Shown in pieces: positions 1-7,477 of a DNA stretch of 14,289 bases. A program made the position numbers and the translations under genes. The stretch is from Ferrithrix thermotolerans DSM 19514 (GTDB lineage: Bacteria > Actinomycetota > Acidimicrobiia > Acidimicrobiales > Ilumatobacteraceae). A model generated the notes under the pieces. The model had not been told where the DNA came from and searched no databases. It saw only the letters and a program-made list of their open reading frames with translations. The DNA lies in NCBI GenBank assembly GCA_945860575.1, contig CAMAQQ010000012.1:1-14289 (forward strand), read 5' to 3'. The stretch's first letter is position 1. Each line of letters opens with the position of its first letter.

Positions 1-1004
1 GAGATTTCGCCAAGTGAGTCAGCCGCCAAAATTATTGCGGCTCCCGTATATGCAGACCGCTCGTTGGCCGGAAACACAACTTGATCGGGGTAGACAAGTC
101 CAGTCAAATACGATCCATCAATAGTGCGATGTTGAATTGTTGTGTTCAAGAGATATTGCGCAGTGTCAAAGTCGCCAATTGCGCAGTAAGCGAGTGAACA
201 TTCTGCGGTTTCTGAGGCCGTAACCCATGGTTCATCACTAACGCAACGAACACCAAGATCTGGCATTACGAATGTATGCCATTGTTCGGCAAGCCGAGAT
301 TTGGCTGCATCACCTGTTAATGCGCCTGTGAGCACTGGGTAATACCAGTCCATCGCCCAACGATCTTTTGGTTCAAATGCCTTGAGATTGTTTTGAATCA
401 CAACATCTATTTGCCCAGCAGTCTCAGCCCACTCGGGTTTAGCCGTGTTAAGAACAACTGCGATCTTGCTTGCAGAAATCAGTGCATGACGAATTGAGGA
501 GCAACCTGATAGCAATGCATAGTCCCACGGTTTTTCATTCTCTTCGCGAGCCCAAAGAATCGTGCCGTCGCTTCGTCGCATTTTGAGAACCCAAGTCATT
601 GCACTTTCAAGCATCGGCCAAAAATGTTTCAATGTTTCGAGATCTTGTGTGCACAACCAGTGATGCCAAAGCCCAGTGCCGATGTAAGCACAAACATTGC
701 TGTCGAGTTTTGTCTCCTCGACTTTTCCATCGCTATGAAAATAGTTGAACCAAGAACCGTCGGTTCGCTGTGTTGTTCGCAACCATTCGTATGCAAGTCG
801 AGCATTGTCGTGCCGACCCATAACGTCAAGTGCCATGGCGGTCTCAACATGGTTCCACGGGTCACAATGACCATTTTCAAACCACGGAATCATTCCATTT
901 GGAAGCTGAAGTTTCGCTATTGAGTCTGCAGTCAGCGAAAGTTCGTCAAGAGTCAATGGCGCCACAGTTTTGGCAGCAATGTTATTACCTGAGATATTAA
1001 CCAT
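1..1004 (-). CDS. Six-hairpin (alpha/alpha-toroid) 'prenyltransferase-like' protein, 3' end cut by window
   Basis: An open reading frame runs from an ATG at 1004 to the left edge without a stop (334 codons visible). The stretch at residues 39-52 (IPWFENGHCDPWNH), a QRTDGSW repeat-like block near 79-85, and WYYPVL and DGSYLTGL further on resemble actinobacterial proteins that are often labelled 'prenyltransferase' and sit beside a GT4 glycosyltransferase and a methyltransferase. The repeated helical pattern with W/DG motifs suggests an alpha/alpha toroid, as in terpenoid cyclases and six-hairpin glycosidases, so a glycoside-active role is as likely as prenyl transfer. The start is fixed by an in-frame TAG at 1019-1017 and by the preceding methyltransferase stop, with only one base between them (TGAcATG). 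That spacing indicates translational coupling. Homologs as I recall are around 350-370 residues, so little is missing. No catalytic residue can be assigned by eye; the exact function is unknown. Confidence 0.82.
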   Translation of the reverse strand, partial: MVNISGNNIAAKTVAPLTLDELSLTADSIAKLQLPNGMIPWFENGHCDPWNHVETAMALDVMGRHDNARLAYEWLRTTQRTDGSWFNYFHSDGKVEETKLDSNVCAYIGTGLWHHWLCTQDLETLKHFWPMLESAMTWVLKMRRSDGTILWAREENEKPWDYALLSGCSSIRHALISASKIAVVLNTAKPEWAETAGQIDVVIQNNLKAFEPKDRWAMDWYYPVLTGALTGDAAKSRLAEQWHTFVMPDLGVRCVSDEPWVTASETAECSLAYCAIGDFDTAQYLLNTTIQHRTIDGSYLTGLVYPDQVVFPANERSAYTGAAIILAADSLGEI

Positions 1005-1005
1005 G

Positions 1006-1737
1006 TCAGCAATTGACTATTCGTGGTTTTTTTGCATAGACAACGTAACTTTTGCCAATTGCGGGGCTGAGCGCGCGGTCAAGTGCACGAGTAATTAGTG
1101 GCGCGGAGATGATGTCCCATTCGAGAAACTTTTTGTATAGCGCAACTGCTTTATTGTCTTCGCGTTGTGGGCCAACCGCGCAGCGCAACCACCAATATGG
1201 CGAATGTAGCCCGTGTGCTTTATGCGAGCCGCCGACTTCAAGCCCCGCCTGCGAAATTTTTTTACGCAGTTCGCTACTTCGATAGATTCGCAAATGGCCG
1301 CCTTTGACGAATGGTGCATGGTATTCGTCAGAAAGTGCCCAATTAATTTTTTCAGGTAACCACGACGGCACAGTTGCCGCGAGCACACCACCAGGGCGCA
1401 AAACTCTAACGAGTTCGCGCAATGCAGATGTGTCGTCATCAATGTGTTCTAGAACTTCAGAGGTCACGATGCAATCAAATGTTGCATCATTAAATGGCAG
1501 ACAAGTTGCATCTCCGCGCACGACACCCGTAAATGAACTCGGGTCAAGTTCGCCTGCTTGATACATCGCGGCAAAAGTTGCCCGGGTTGTTTCGACTTCT
1601 TTCTCGGCATAGTCAAGTGCGATCACGCGAGCCCCGCGCCTGGCAGCCTCAAAGGCATGTCGACCAAAACCAGTGCCAGCATCCAAAAATGCATCTCCAG
1701 GTTTTAGATTTAGTCTGTCAAATTTAATTGTAAGCAT
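1006..1737 (-). CDS. Class I SAM-dependent methyltransferase
   Basis: This 243-residue protein has the Rossmann SAM-binding signature LDAGTGFG at residues 18-25, an acidic residue after strand 2 (IALD), GDATCLPF as the adenine-side motif, and SEVLEHID as the post-III block typical of the Methyltransf_11 group. A conserved-looking HGLHSPYWWL segment lies in the C-terminal half. The acceptor is unknown; position between a GT4 glycosyltransferase and the six-hairpin protein suggests a glycan, glycolipid or polyprenyl-linked substrate. I chose the ATG at 1737. The longer reading frame would begin at a TTG (1761) inside the glycosyltransferase gene, whereas the ATG at 1737 lies one base after the glycosyltransferase TGA, the same TGAnATG arrangement found at this gene's own 3' end, and it places the SAM motif where the family has it. 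No clear Shine-Dalgarno is visible, which fits translational coupling. Confidence 0.88.
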   Translation of the reverse strand: MLTIKFDRLNLKPGDAFLDAGTGFGRHAFEAARRGARVIALDYAEKEVETTRATFAAMYQAGELDPSSFTGVVRGDATCLPFNDATFDCIVTSEVLEHIDDDTSALRELVRVLRPGGVLAATVPSWLPEKINWALSDEYHAPFVKGGHLRIYRSSELRKKISQAGLEVGGSHKAHGLHSPYWWLRCAVGPQREDNKAVALYKKFLEWDIISAPLITRALDRALSPAIGKSYVVYAKKPRIVNC

Positions 1738-1738
1738 T

Positions 1739-3031
1739 TCAAGCCCGATGCCGTTTGGCAATCTTTCGCAGGTTTTCAGGCATTGACAAAACTTCGCGAT
1801 ATTGGTCGACAGTTAATTGTGCGCAATGTCGCCACGACCATCGCTCGGCAACTCGCGCACGACCAGCGAGACCAATTTTGTCGCGCAACTGCTTGTCATC
1901 AAGTCCGCGCCGAATTGTTGCGGCAAGTGCGTCGGCATCACCGGCAGCACAGGATAAAACTGTTTCACCGTCAACGCCGGTGACTTCTGGCAGTGCGCCA
2001 CCGGTGGTGGCAACCAAACAGATGCCCGTGCTCATTGCTTCAATCGCCGGAAGACTGAATCCTTCGTAAAGACTTGGCACAACTGCGAGTTCGCTCTGGG
2101 CGTATAACTCGACGATTTTTTCATCGGTCACACCCGAGACGAAACTGATGCAGTCTTGCAACCCGAGTGATTCGATCAGATCGGCGCTTGCTCCGGCGCG
2201 AGGTTTACCGATAATTGTCAGATGGATTTCTCGCTCAGTGCGAAGTTTGGCAACAGCCTCGAGCAAAAATGATAAACCTTTCAAAGCCACATCGGCCGAG
2301 GCAGTCGTAATTAGATGAGCAGGTTTTCTCGTTATAGAAAGAATTGGTTTAAATAGGTCAGGATCAACGCCGACCGGCACAAGACGCATTCGATCTTTTG
2401 ACACACCCATGTCGGTGTGAATGTCGTTGATTGAGTTTTCACTTACAACAACCACGCGGGGCATCTTGCTTGCGACACGACCTTGCATCCAAACGAACGA
2501 ATACCAACGACCAATCGCTCTTCGCTTCCACCAAGTTGGGGTGTGGGCCATCTCAAGTGCTCGATCTTTGGTGATTGGGTGATGCAAAGTAACAATTGTC
2601 GGAATTATTCTTTCAATTTTCAAGATCCCCGATCCAAGACATTGATTGTCGTGAACAAGATCAAAGTCGTTTATGCGCTCGCGCAAAACACGGTGGGCTC
2701 GCATACTGAAAGAAAGTGGCTCGCCGAAAGTTCCCTTTAAAAAAAGTGCGGCCTCGACAAAGTTCGGCCAAGTGTTCAACTCCCAATAGGCAGGAAATCG
2801 CCCAGGGTTGTGATCATTGAAAATATCTAGGCTCGGCAACTTGTGTAGTTGAACCCGCTCGTCTAGAACCGGATACGGCTGACCACTGAAAACTTCAACA
2901 TGGTGACCGAGGTCGGTCAATGCTTTGGTTAGATGGCGTGTGTAAACACCCTGTCCGCCAACATGTGGTTTGCCACGATAAGTAAGGTATGCGATTCGTA
3001 ACGGGCCGTTGACATCAAACGGTTTCGCCAT
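1739..3031 (-). CDS. GT4-type glycosyltransferase (GT-B fold)
   Basis: The 430-residue product looks like a retaining GT-B enzyme of family GT4. A glycine-rich N-terminal acceptor-side loop (GGQGVY, residues 25-30) is followed by a HHPIT segment (150-154), the linker into the C-terminal nucleotide-sugar domain (VGVDPDLF, 220-227), a lysine in VALKG (K251), and the EX7E motif with E323 and E331 in EGFSLPAIE, which contacts the donor nucleotide sugar. No transmembrane segment is evident, so it is probably cytosolic or membrane-peripheral. The donor and acceptor cannot be told from sequence. The start at 3031 is supported by a Shine-Dalgarno (AGGA at 3042-3039) seven bases upstream. It is preceded by a 43-base gap after the epimerase gene and followed one base after its stop by the methyltransferase ATG. 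Resemblance to the actinobacterial GT4 of the GT4/methyltransferase/six-hairpin cluster is from memory. Confidence 0.92.
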   Translation of the reverse strand: MAKPFDVNGPLRIAYLTYRGKPHVGGQGVYTRHLTKALTDLGHHVEVFSGQPYPVLDERVQLHKLPSLDIFNDHNPGRFPAYWELNTWPNFVEAALFLKGTFGEPLSFSMRAHRVLRERINDFDLVHDNQCLGSGILKIERIIPTIVTLHHPITKDRALEMAHTPTWWKRRAIGRWYSFVWMQGRVASKMPRVVVVSENSINDIHTDMGVSKDRMRLVPVGVDPDLFKPILSITRKPAHLITTASADVALKGLSFLLEAVAKLRTEREIHLTIIGKPRAGASADLIESLGLQDCISFVSGVTDEKIVELYAQSELAVVPSLYEGFSLPAIEAMSTGICLVATTGGALPEVTGVDGETVLSCAAGDADALAATIRRGLDDKQLRDKIGLAGRARVAERWSWRHCAQLTVDQYREVLSMPENLRKIAKRHRA

Positions 3032-3037
3032 TATTAG

Positions 3038-3045
3038 ATCCTACC
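3038..3045 (-). promoter_or_regulatory. Ribosome binding site of the GT4 gene
   Basis: Read on the minus strand the gap before the glycosyltransferase contains GGTAGGAT, with AGGA at 3042-3039, seven bases from the ATG at 3031. It is the clearest Shine-Dalgarno in the minus-strand operon, whose other internal starts mostly overlap or touch the preceding stop. The 43-base gap (3032-3074) has no evident hairpin terminator, so transcription probably reads through from the epimerase gene. Confidence 0.6.
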
Positions 3046-3074
3046 GTTGGCTGTTTGGTGAGTTTATTAGCGGA

Positions 3075-3869
3075 CTACTTTTCTATTCGTGAAATTATGA
3101 GTCGCATAAATCGGGTGAGTGGACTATCGGGGGTAATTATGTACGGCTCGATGTTGAATCCATCGGGCGGACCCGACTGAGGCTCGACACAAATTGCATG
3201 TTGAGGTTCGTCGTATACGACCCAATGGGAGCAGTCAGTTTGAATTTCTAGATTCACCTTGTTGTCGAAATTGAGATTTGGCGTATTTTTTGAACCCGAA
3301 AAACAATCGTCGTGTGGGCCCGCAGTCGGCATGACTTTCTCACCAGTTGGAATACCGAATTCGTCACGAAGATACATACTTGTAAATTCAGTTTCTAGGG
3401 TGCATGGTCTGGCAAACCATGGGTGCCATCCAACTTGTGCGGGCATCGTTGCGTCGTCGGTTTCAAGCATCAGACGAAACTCGATCGTGTTGCCGATCAT
3501 TGAAATAGTTTGAGTCGCTTCACCAGCAAAACCCCAGTTGGCACCGAGGTCTATTTTCATGGCGACACTCGAAGAACTAGCGTCGATCAGCCTCCATGGG
3601 CGATCTAAAACGGTGCCGTGAATTGCATGGGGATGCATGTTGATCTCAAGTTCGTGTCGTTTTGTTTGATGCACGAAAATTCCGTTGCGAACTCGACCAG
3701 CCCAAGGTGCCATCGGGTAGCAACCCCACTTTTGTAGGTTTGTTTCGCCGTTTTTGGTTATCAACAATTCTCGGCCGAAAGCAATAATTGATGACAATCG
3801 GCCGCCCAGATTTGGGCTAACTATGCAACGCACATCGTTGCTAGCAATAACGAGGTCGTCAGTAGCCAT
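3075..3869 (-). CDS. Aldose 1-epimerase (galactose mutarotase)-like protein
   Basis: The 264-residue product fits the aldose-1-epimerase beta-sandwich superfamily, which interconverts alpha and beta anomers of sugars. Family landmarks are visible in order: WAGRVRNG (residues 56-63, sugar-binding Arg), HAIHGTV (H84), GWHPWF (H149, matching the general-acid His) and CVEPQSGP (E229, matching the catalytic Glu base). At 264 residues it is shorter than classical GalM (about 340) and closer to the YeaD/GalM-like subgroup. No signal peptide is seen, so it is probably cytosolic. The ATG at 3869 overlaps the end of the Lnt-like gene by 11 bases, implying translational coupling. Its place just before a glycosyltransferase suggests a sugar-processing or sugar-binding role in the same pathway rather than galactose catabolism, as no Leloir genes are nearby. 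Substrate unknown. Confidence 0.87.
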   Translation of the reverse strand: MATDDLVIASNDVRCIVSPNLGGRLSSIIAFGRELLITKNGETNLQKWGCYPMAPWAGRVRNGIFVHQTKRHELEINMHPHAIHGTVLDRPWRLIDASSSSVAMKIDLGANWGFAGEATQTISMIGNTIEFRLMLETDDATMPAQVGWHPWFARPCTLETEFTSMYLRDEFGIPTGEKVMPTAGPHDDCFSGSKNTPNLNFDNKVNLEIQTDCSHWVVYDEPQHAICVEPQSGPPDGFNIEPYIITPDSPLTRFMRLIISRIEK

Positions 3870-5346
3870 TTTGATCTCGAATGCGCCGAATCGGTCGGCA
3901 AAGAATTAAACCAACGACGAGCAGAATTATGAATACGCGATCACCTAGTCGTGAGTAAATAGTTCGACCAGTATTTAGTGGTACATCGGCAATGATCGTT
4001 TTGGCTTCTCCGATGCCAAGTCGTTGGGTTATTTCGCCTTGCGGTGAGATCACGGCGCTAAAACCAGTCGTCGCACCCTGAAGTGTCCAACGCCCAGTTT
4101 CTCGGGCACGAAGAGAGTTGGTTGCTAATTGTTGCGACTGCAAAATCGTGCCCGTATAACTCGACCCATTGGTTGGATTGATTAGAAATGTTCCACCGGA
4201 TTCGACACCGCTATTTGCGCGCCCCGCGAAAAAAGCCTCCCATGAAATAGCCACGGCAACATCTGTCTGTCGCAGATTAAGCAATGCCGGATCTTTGCCT
4301 GCCACTGCATCACTAGGTATTTGGTTTACTGGAGCGCCAATAGATTTGAGAAAACTTCGTAGACCAAGTGGAACGTACTCGCCAAACGGCACTCGACGAA
4401 CTTTGTCGTAACGCGATGTGATTTCACCATTTGGTTGCACGACGATTTGGGCATTGGTGAAACGATTCGTGCCGGCGTCTTCGGTAATGCCAACCACGAA
4501 TTGGGCGTCAAGTCTGTTCGACTCGTTCGCAATTTCTAAATATTCGCGGCTACTTGCAAATTTTGAAACATCGATCACGTTTTCTGGCCACATCACAATG
4601 TCTAATTCGTCCGTAGATTGCAAAGTTTTGGTGACTTTCAAGTGCCGATCAAATGCGTCGCGGGCTCTGGCATTGATCGCCAAAACACCTTGTGGCCCAC
4701 CACCTTGCACGAGTGCGATGCGCAAAGTTTCATTTGTTGTATTTATTGATTTGAAACTTTGCCCAAATATCTGCAATGCAATCAAAAGCAGACAAATAAT
4801 CGCGACGGGTTGGCGACTCTGGCGTCTGTTGAAATAGCCAACAATCAAAGCCGCAGTTTGCAACACGAACCAAGTCACAAGAATCGGTCCACCGACAGCA
4901 CTGATGTCAGCAAGTTGAGTTGGTGAAATCGCAATCGGCAATGTCGCTAGCGGAACACCCCCAAATGGAAATGAAAATCTCAAGGCTTCTGCCAATGTGT
5001 GTGCAATTGGTTTGGCGAACATCGGTGAGTTGAAACGCGAACCGATGACGCTGGCCAGGCCATGAAAACTTGCAAATAAAAGCGATACAACCAAGTAACC
5101 CGGTGCCGTTAAAAACCACATCCAGCCCATGCCAAGTGCCAACCATGCAAAACCAAAGACAAACCCGACTAGAAATTGCTCAGAAGGGCTTTTGGCAAAT
5201 TTTGTCAACTGAAAAAATAGTGAGCAACCGACAATTGACAGCGGCCACCATCCCCAAGGCGGAAGAGAAAATCCAACCATCAGCCCAGCGACTAAAGCGA
5301 GGATTGTTCTAATTAATTGATTTTCGAAAAGTTTCGAATTAGTCAT
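3859..5346 (-). CDS. lnt: Apolipoprotein N-acyltransferase-like protein (Lnt family) with Ser at the catalytic Cys position
   Basis: This 495-residue protein has the Lnt layout: several N-terminal hydrophobic spans (about 13-30, 57-79, 84-101, 150-170, 181-197), a periplasmic nitrilase (carbon-nitrogen hydrolase) domain at about 207-455, and a C-terminal span (about 470-484). Lnt transfers a fatty acyl chain from phospholipid to the N-terminal Cys of diacylated lipoproteins through a Glu-Lys-Cys triad. Here Glu is present as E255 in WPEN and Lys as K315 in YDKVRRVPFGEYVPL, but the place of the nucleophilic Cys (ICYE in E. coli) reads ISWE, giving S368. The Ser codon is TCA (4245-4243 on the minus strand), two changes from a Cys codon, so a single read error does not explain it. 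The following NPTNGSSY, QQLA and LRARETGRW blocks keep family character. The start shares ATGA with the htpX-like stop. It may be a functional Ser variant, an Lnt-derived protein with another job, or inactive. Confidence 0.85.
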   Translation of the reverse strand: MTNSKLFENQLIRTILALVAGLMVGFSLPPWGWWPLSIVGCSLFFQLTKFAKSPSEQFLVGFVFGFAWLALGMGWMWFLTAPGYLVVSLLFASFHGLASVIGSRFNSPMFAKPIAHTLAEALRFSFPFGGVPLATLPIAISPTQLADISAVGGPILVTWFVLQTAALIVGYFNRRQSRQPVAIICLLLIALQIFGQSFKSINTTNETLRIALVQGGGPQGVLAINARARDAFDRHLKVTKTLQSTDELDIVMWPENVIDVSKFASSREYLEIANESNRLDAQFVVGITEDAGTNRFTNAQIVVQPNGEITSRYDKVRRVPFGEYVPLGLRSFLKSIGAPVNQIPSDAVAGKDPALLNLRQTDVAVAISWEAFFAGRANSGVESGGTFLINPTNGSSYTGTILQSQQLATNSLRARETGRWTLQGATTGFSAVISPQGEITQRLGIGEAKTIIADVPLNTGRTIYSRLGDRVFIILLVVGLILCRPIRRIRDQNGY

Positions 5347-6236
5347 CGAAACGGATCTTCAATTCGCATTAAAGACTCGAGTCGCTTGATGCGTTCTTCT
5401 GCTGACGGGTGTGATGAAACAATCAACGAAGGTTTAGAAACTTCATCGAAAAAGTACGAGTCAGTTTCGACGCGCTTTAAAGCAGTCAACAGTTCACGCC
5501 CAAAACCCATTTGAACAACTCGCCTGTCTGCTTGAAACTCTGATCCGTGACCGACTGCATTACTTAATGACTGTGCGACGACGAGTCCTGCGAGAAATAA
5601 TGAAGAGACCACAGTCAGCGCGGCTGCGGTGAGCAGGCCGATGAACCGAATAACTCTTAAGCGAGAACCAAGAGTATTTGAAATTGCCTCGGCAACAAAT
5701 TGCAAGATGAACCCAATCTTCGCCAAAAGTAAAATTGGCATGCTCAGCCACTGCGCGATGGTTAGTGCGACAGTGTGCGAACCAAGATGGTGGCTGAGTT
5801 CATGAGCGAGTACACCGGTCAGTTCATTATTGTCAAGTTGATTAACGGCGAACGATGAGACAACCAGCAGATGTCCACCAGAGGCAAAGGCGTTAATCTC
5901 CCCGGTGTCCACGACTTTCAAAACAAAACTGTCAAGTGAAATGTGATTCGCTTTGGCCACTCGTCGCCAGGCTTGATACAGAGTCGCCGCCTCTGCATTG
6001 TTCGGCTGTCTCGCACCCAAAAGGCGCGCCAGAAATATTTTTTGCACAGATTTAGAGAACAAAACTATGCCCATTGCGATTGCTGCGAATGCAAACAGCG
6101 CATATGAAACATCGGTAAAACGCCAAACTGGAATCCAGAGGATTCCGATTGCGACAAGCCAGGTCGGAAACAATGCGGCTACAGGCGCGAGCGAACTGAT
6201 CGCGGCCATTTCGATCTGACGCTTTGCAGTTGACAC
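5343..6236 (-). CDS. htpX: M48 family membrane zinc metalloprotease, HtpX-like
   Basis: The 297-residue product has HtpX topology: two N-terminal hydrophobic spans (about 14-35 and 43-61), a cytosolic zinc-protease domain starting near 80, HEXXH as HELSH (residues 145-149), two further spans (about 157-180 and 197-222), then the third zinc ligand E233 in GSEFQADR. NAFASGGHLLVVSS (115-128) and the closing HPSAEERIKRLE (276-287) are typical M48B blocks. Such proteases act in membrane protein quality control. The frame opens with GTG at 6236 (GTG TCA ACT GCA); an in-frame ATG at 6209 is an alternative that would remove nine residues. It is the first gene of the minus-strand run and overlaps the Lnt-like gene by an ATGA junction, so the two are probably translated together. 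The family call is firm; the symbol htpX is by topology and could be another M48 subfamily. Confidence 0.88.
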   Translation of the reverse strand: MSTAKRQIEMAAISSLAPVAALFPTWLVAIGILWIPVWRFTDVSYALFAFAAIAMGIVLFSKSVQKIFLARLLGARQPNNAEAATLYQAWRRVAKANHISLDSFVLKVVDTGEINAFASGGHLLVVSSFAVNQLDNNELTGVLAHELSHHLGSHTVALTIAQWLSMPILLLAKIGFILQFVAEAISNTLGSRLRVIRFIGLLTAAALTVVSSLFLAGLVVAQSLSNAVGHGSEFQADRRVVQMGFGRELLTALKRVETDSYFFDEVSKPSLIVSSHPSAEERIKRLESLMRIEDPFR

Positions 6237-6294
6237 ATCTTAAGTAGACCAGCAATAAGCCAGTTACGGCAACTGCTGTTTAAACTCTATTTCT
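6237..6294. promoter_or_regulatory. Divergent promoter gap between htpX-like and ferredoxin genes, possibly leaderless
   Basis: This 58-base gap must hold promoters for both arms. Toward the ferredoxin, TAAACT (6281-6286) matches the actinobacterial -10 pattern TAnnnT and ends eight bases before the ATG at 6295, with no Shine-Dalgarno between. That geometry suggests a leaderless mRNA starting at or just before the start codon. No good -35 is seen. Toward the htpX-like gene, minus-strand TTGCCG (6272-6267) and TCTACT (6248-6243) are 18 bases apart, ending six bases before the GTG, again leaving no room for a ribosome site. Both assignments are by eye. Confidence 0.35.
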
Positions 6295-6609
6295 ATGAGC
6301 GCAACGCGTGAAGAGCGAATCACGCAGCATCAACGCAACGAAAAATGGCAGAATCCGCCAGTAAGAATCGAAATGCCCGAATGCATAAATTGTGACGCTT
6401 GCCTTCGGGCGTGCCCACCACAATTTGGTGCGATTTTTAATTTTGGCACCGATGTCGTGATCATTCCAGAATTGTGCAGCGGTTGTGATAAATGTTTACC
6501 TGCATGCCCTGTTAATTGCATTTACCCATTTGCAGATTGGCAGGAGATCGGTTCTCCAAGTGAATGGTGGAGTGAACCTGGCAGCAAGAACGATCCGTAC
6601 ATTAGTTGA
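6295..6609 (+). CDS. 2[4Fe-4S] ferredoxin
   Basis: This small 104-residue protein carries two CX2CX2CX3C clusters: C30, C33, C36, C40 (CINCDACLRACP) and C61, C64, C67, C71 (CSGCDKCLPACP). By the usual ferredoxin cross-ligation each would bind a [4Fe-4S] cluster, giving a cytosolic low-potential electron carrier. Additional features are a charged N-terminal extension of about 25 residues before the first cluster and a Trp-rich C-terminal tail (W82, W91, W92). The redox partner is not identifiable here; the next genes, lgt and gatCAB, need no electron transfer. No Shine-Dalgarno precedes the ATG, consistent with leaderless start. An NIL-type or dehydrogenase-partner ferredoxin is possible; only the fold is certain. 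Confidence 0.87.
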   Translation: MSATREERITQHQRNEKWQNPPVRIEMPECINCDACLRACPPQFGAIFNFGTDVVIIPELCSGCDKCLPACPVNCIYPFADWQEIGSPSEWWSEPGSKNDPYIS

Positions 6610-6630
6610 ATCAATTCGCAAGTGTTGACA

Positions 6631-6636
6631 AAAGGA
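6631..6636 (+). promoter_or_regulatory. Ribosome binding site of lgt
   Basis: AAAGGA lies in the 34-base gap after the ferredoxin stop, seven bases before the ATG at 6644, and supports that start over the in-frame ATG at 6653. No terminator-like hairpin is visible in the gap, so lgt can be cotranscribed with the ferredoxin. Confidence 0.65.
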
Positions 6637-6643
6637 ATCTATT

Positions 6644-7477
6644 ATGACATCGATGTTTACAACTTTGCCGAGTCCGCCTGCCGGGTCGATTGAAATTTTC
6701 TCATTTCGATTCAATGCCTATGGATTAATGATCGCACTTGGTGTTGTCGCCGCAGTTTGGTTATTTAAAAAACGTTTGTTGGAGCGTGGCGTAGGGCATC
6801 CAGATGATGCAAGCGCGATAGCGATGACAGCAGTGCCAATTGGCATTGTCGGTGCTCGCGCATATCACGTGATCACCGACTGGGAAAGATTTCAGGGAAA
6901 TTGGTTTGATGTCGTAAAAATCTGGGAAGGCGGCCTTGGAATCTGGGGTGGAATGTTCGTGGGTGTAATCGTCGGCATTTTGGTTGCGCGCAAGCGCAAA
7001 CTTGATATTGCTGTTGGCTTGACTTGCGTCGCACCTGGTCTCGCACTTGCCCAGTCGATAGGTCGGTGGGGCAATTGGTTCAATCAAGAACTCTTTGGTA
7101 AACCAACAACTTTGCCGTGGGCTTTAGAGATTTCTGCGGCAAAAGCAAAGGCCGCTGGATTTGATGCAGGGACAACTTTTCATCCGACATTTTTATACGA
7201 GTCACTCGGTTGTCTACTTATATGTGTTGCTTTGATCAAGATCGATAAAAGATGGCGCTTGCGAAACGGACGACTTTTTGCGATGTATGTCGCGGGTTAT
7301 ACGGTTCTGAGGTTTTTTGTAGAGTCATTGCGAGTCGACACCACAAAACATTTCGGTGGCTTGCGTCTGAATCAATGGACTTCGATGATTTTTTTCACGG
7401 TTGCAGCCCTGTATCTAATCATTGATCGGGTCGTAGAATTAAAACCGTGGCCGAAAAAATCTCCCAAGAAACAGTAA
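6644..7477 (+). CDS. lgt: Phosphatidylglycerol-prolipoprotein diacylglyceryl transferase
   Basis: Lgt moves diacylglycerol from phosphatidylglycerol to the lipobox Cys of prolipoproteins, the first lipoprotein maturation step, in the cytoplasmic membrane. The 277-residue product has about seven hydrophobic spans, a Tyr at position 26 in NAYGLM (as Y26 of E. coli), the family signature GRWGNWFNQELFG at residues 140-152 with R141, N144 and E149, HPTFLYES (180-187), and FVESLR (225-230) with the late conserved Glu/Arg. Where E. coli has H103 in FHGG this protein has W101 (GIWGG), a variant I recall in other actinobacterial Lgt proteins, so it is not a sign of inactivity. A Lys-rich tail ends the protein. 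Its 3' end overlaps gatC by 31 bases. The pathway partner lspA is not in the window; an Lnt-like gene is on the opposite arm. Confidence 0.95.
   Translation: MTSMFTTLPSPPAGSIEIFSFRFNAYGLMIALGVVAAVWLFKKRLLERGVGHPDDASAIAMTAVPIGIVGARAYHVITDWERFQGNWFDVVKIWEGGLGIWGGMFVGVIVGILVARKRKLDIAVGLTCVAPGLALAQSIGRWGNWFNQELFGKPTTLPWALEISAAKAKAAGFDAGTTFHPTFLYESLGCLLICVALIKIDKRWRLRNGRLFAMYVAGYTVLRFFVESLRVDTTKHFGGLRLNQWTSMIFFTVAALYLIIDRVVELKPWPKKSPKKQ

Noticed and set aside
624..923. Plus-strand open frame of 99 codons opposite the six-hairpin gene
   Set aside because: The minus-strand frame across this region is open for more than 330 codons with family motifs; the plus-strand frame has none.
6625..6630. Perfect TTGACA that could be a -35 for lgt
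   Set aside because: The matching -10 at 16-18 bases would fall inside the lgt coding sequence, and no TAnnnT is there; it is more likely chance next to the Shine-Dalgarno.
7036..7120. Lgt lacking the His equivalent to E. coli H103 (GIWGG) as a sign of inactivity
   Set aside because: I recall the same Trp variant in other actinobacterial Lgt proteins, and the signature Arg, Asn and Glu residues are intact.
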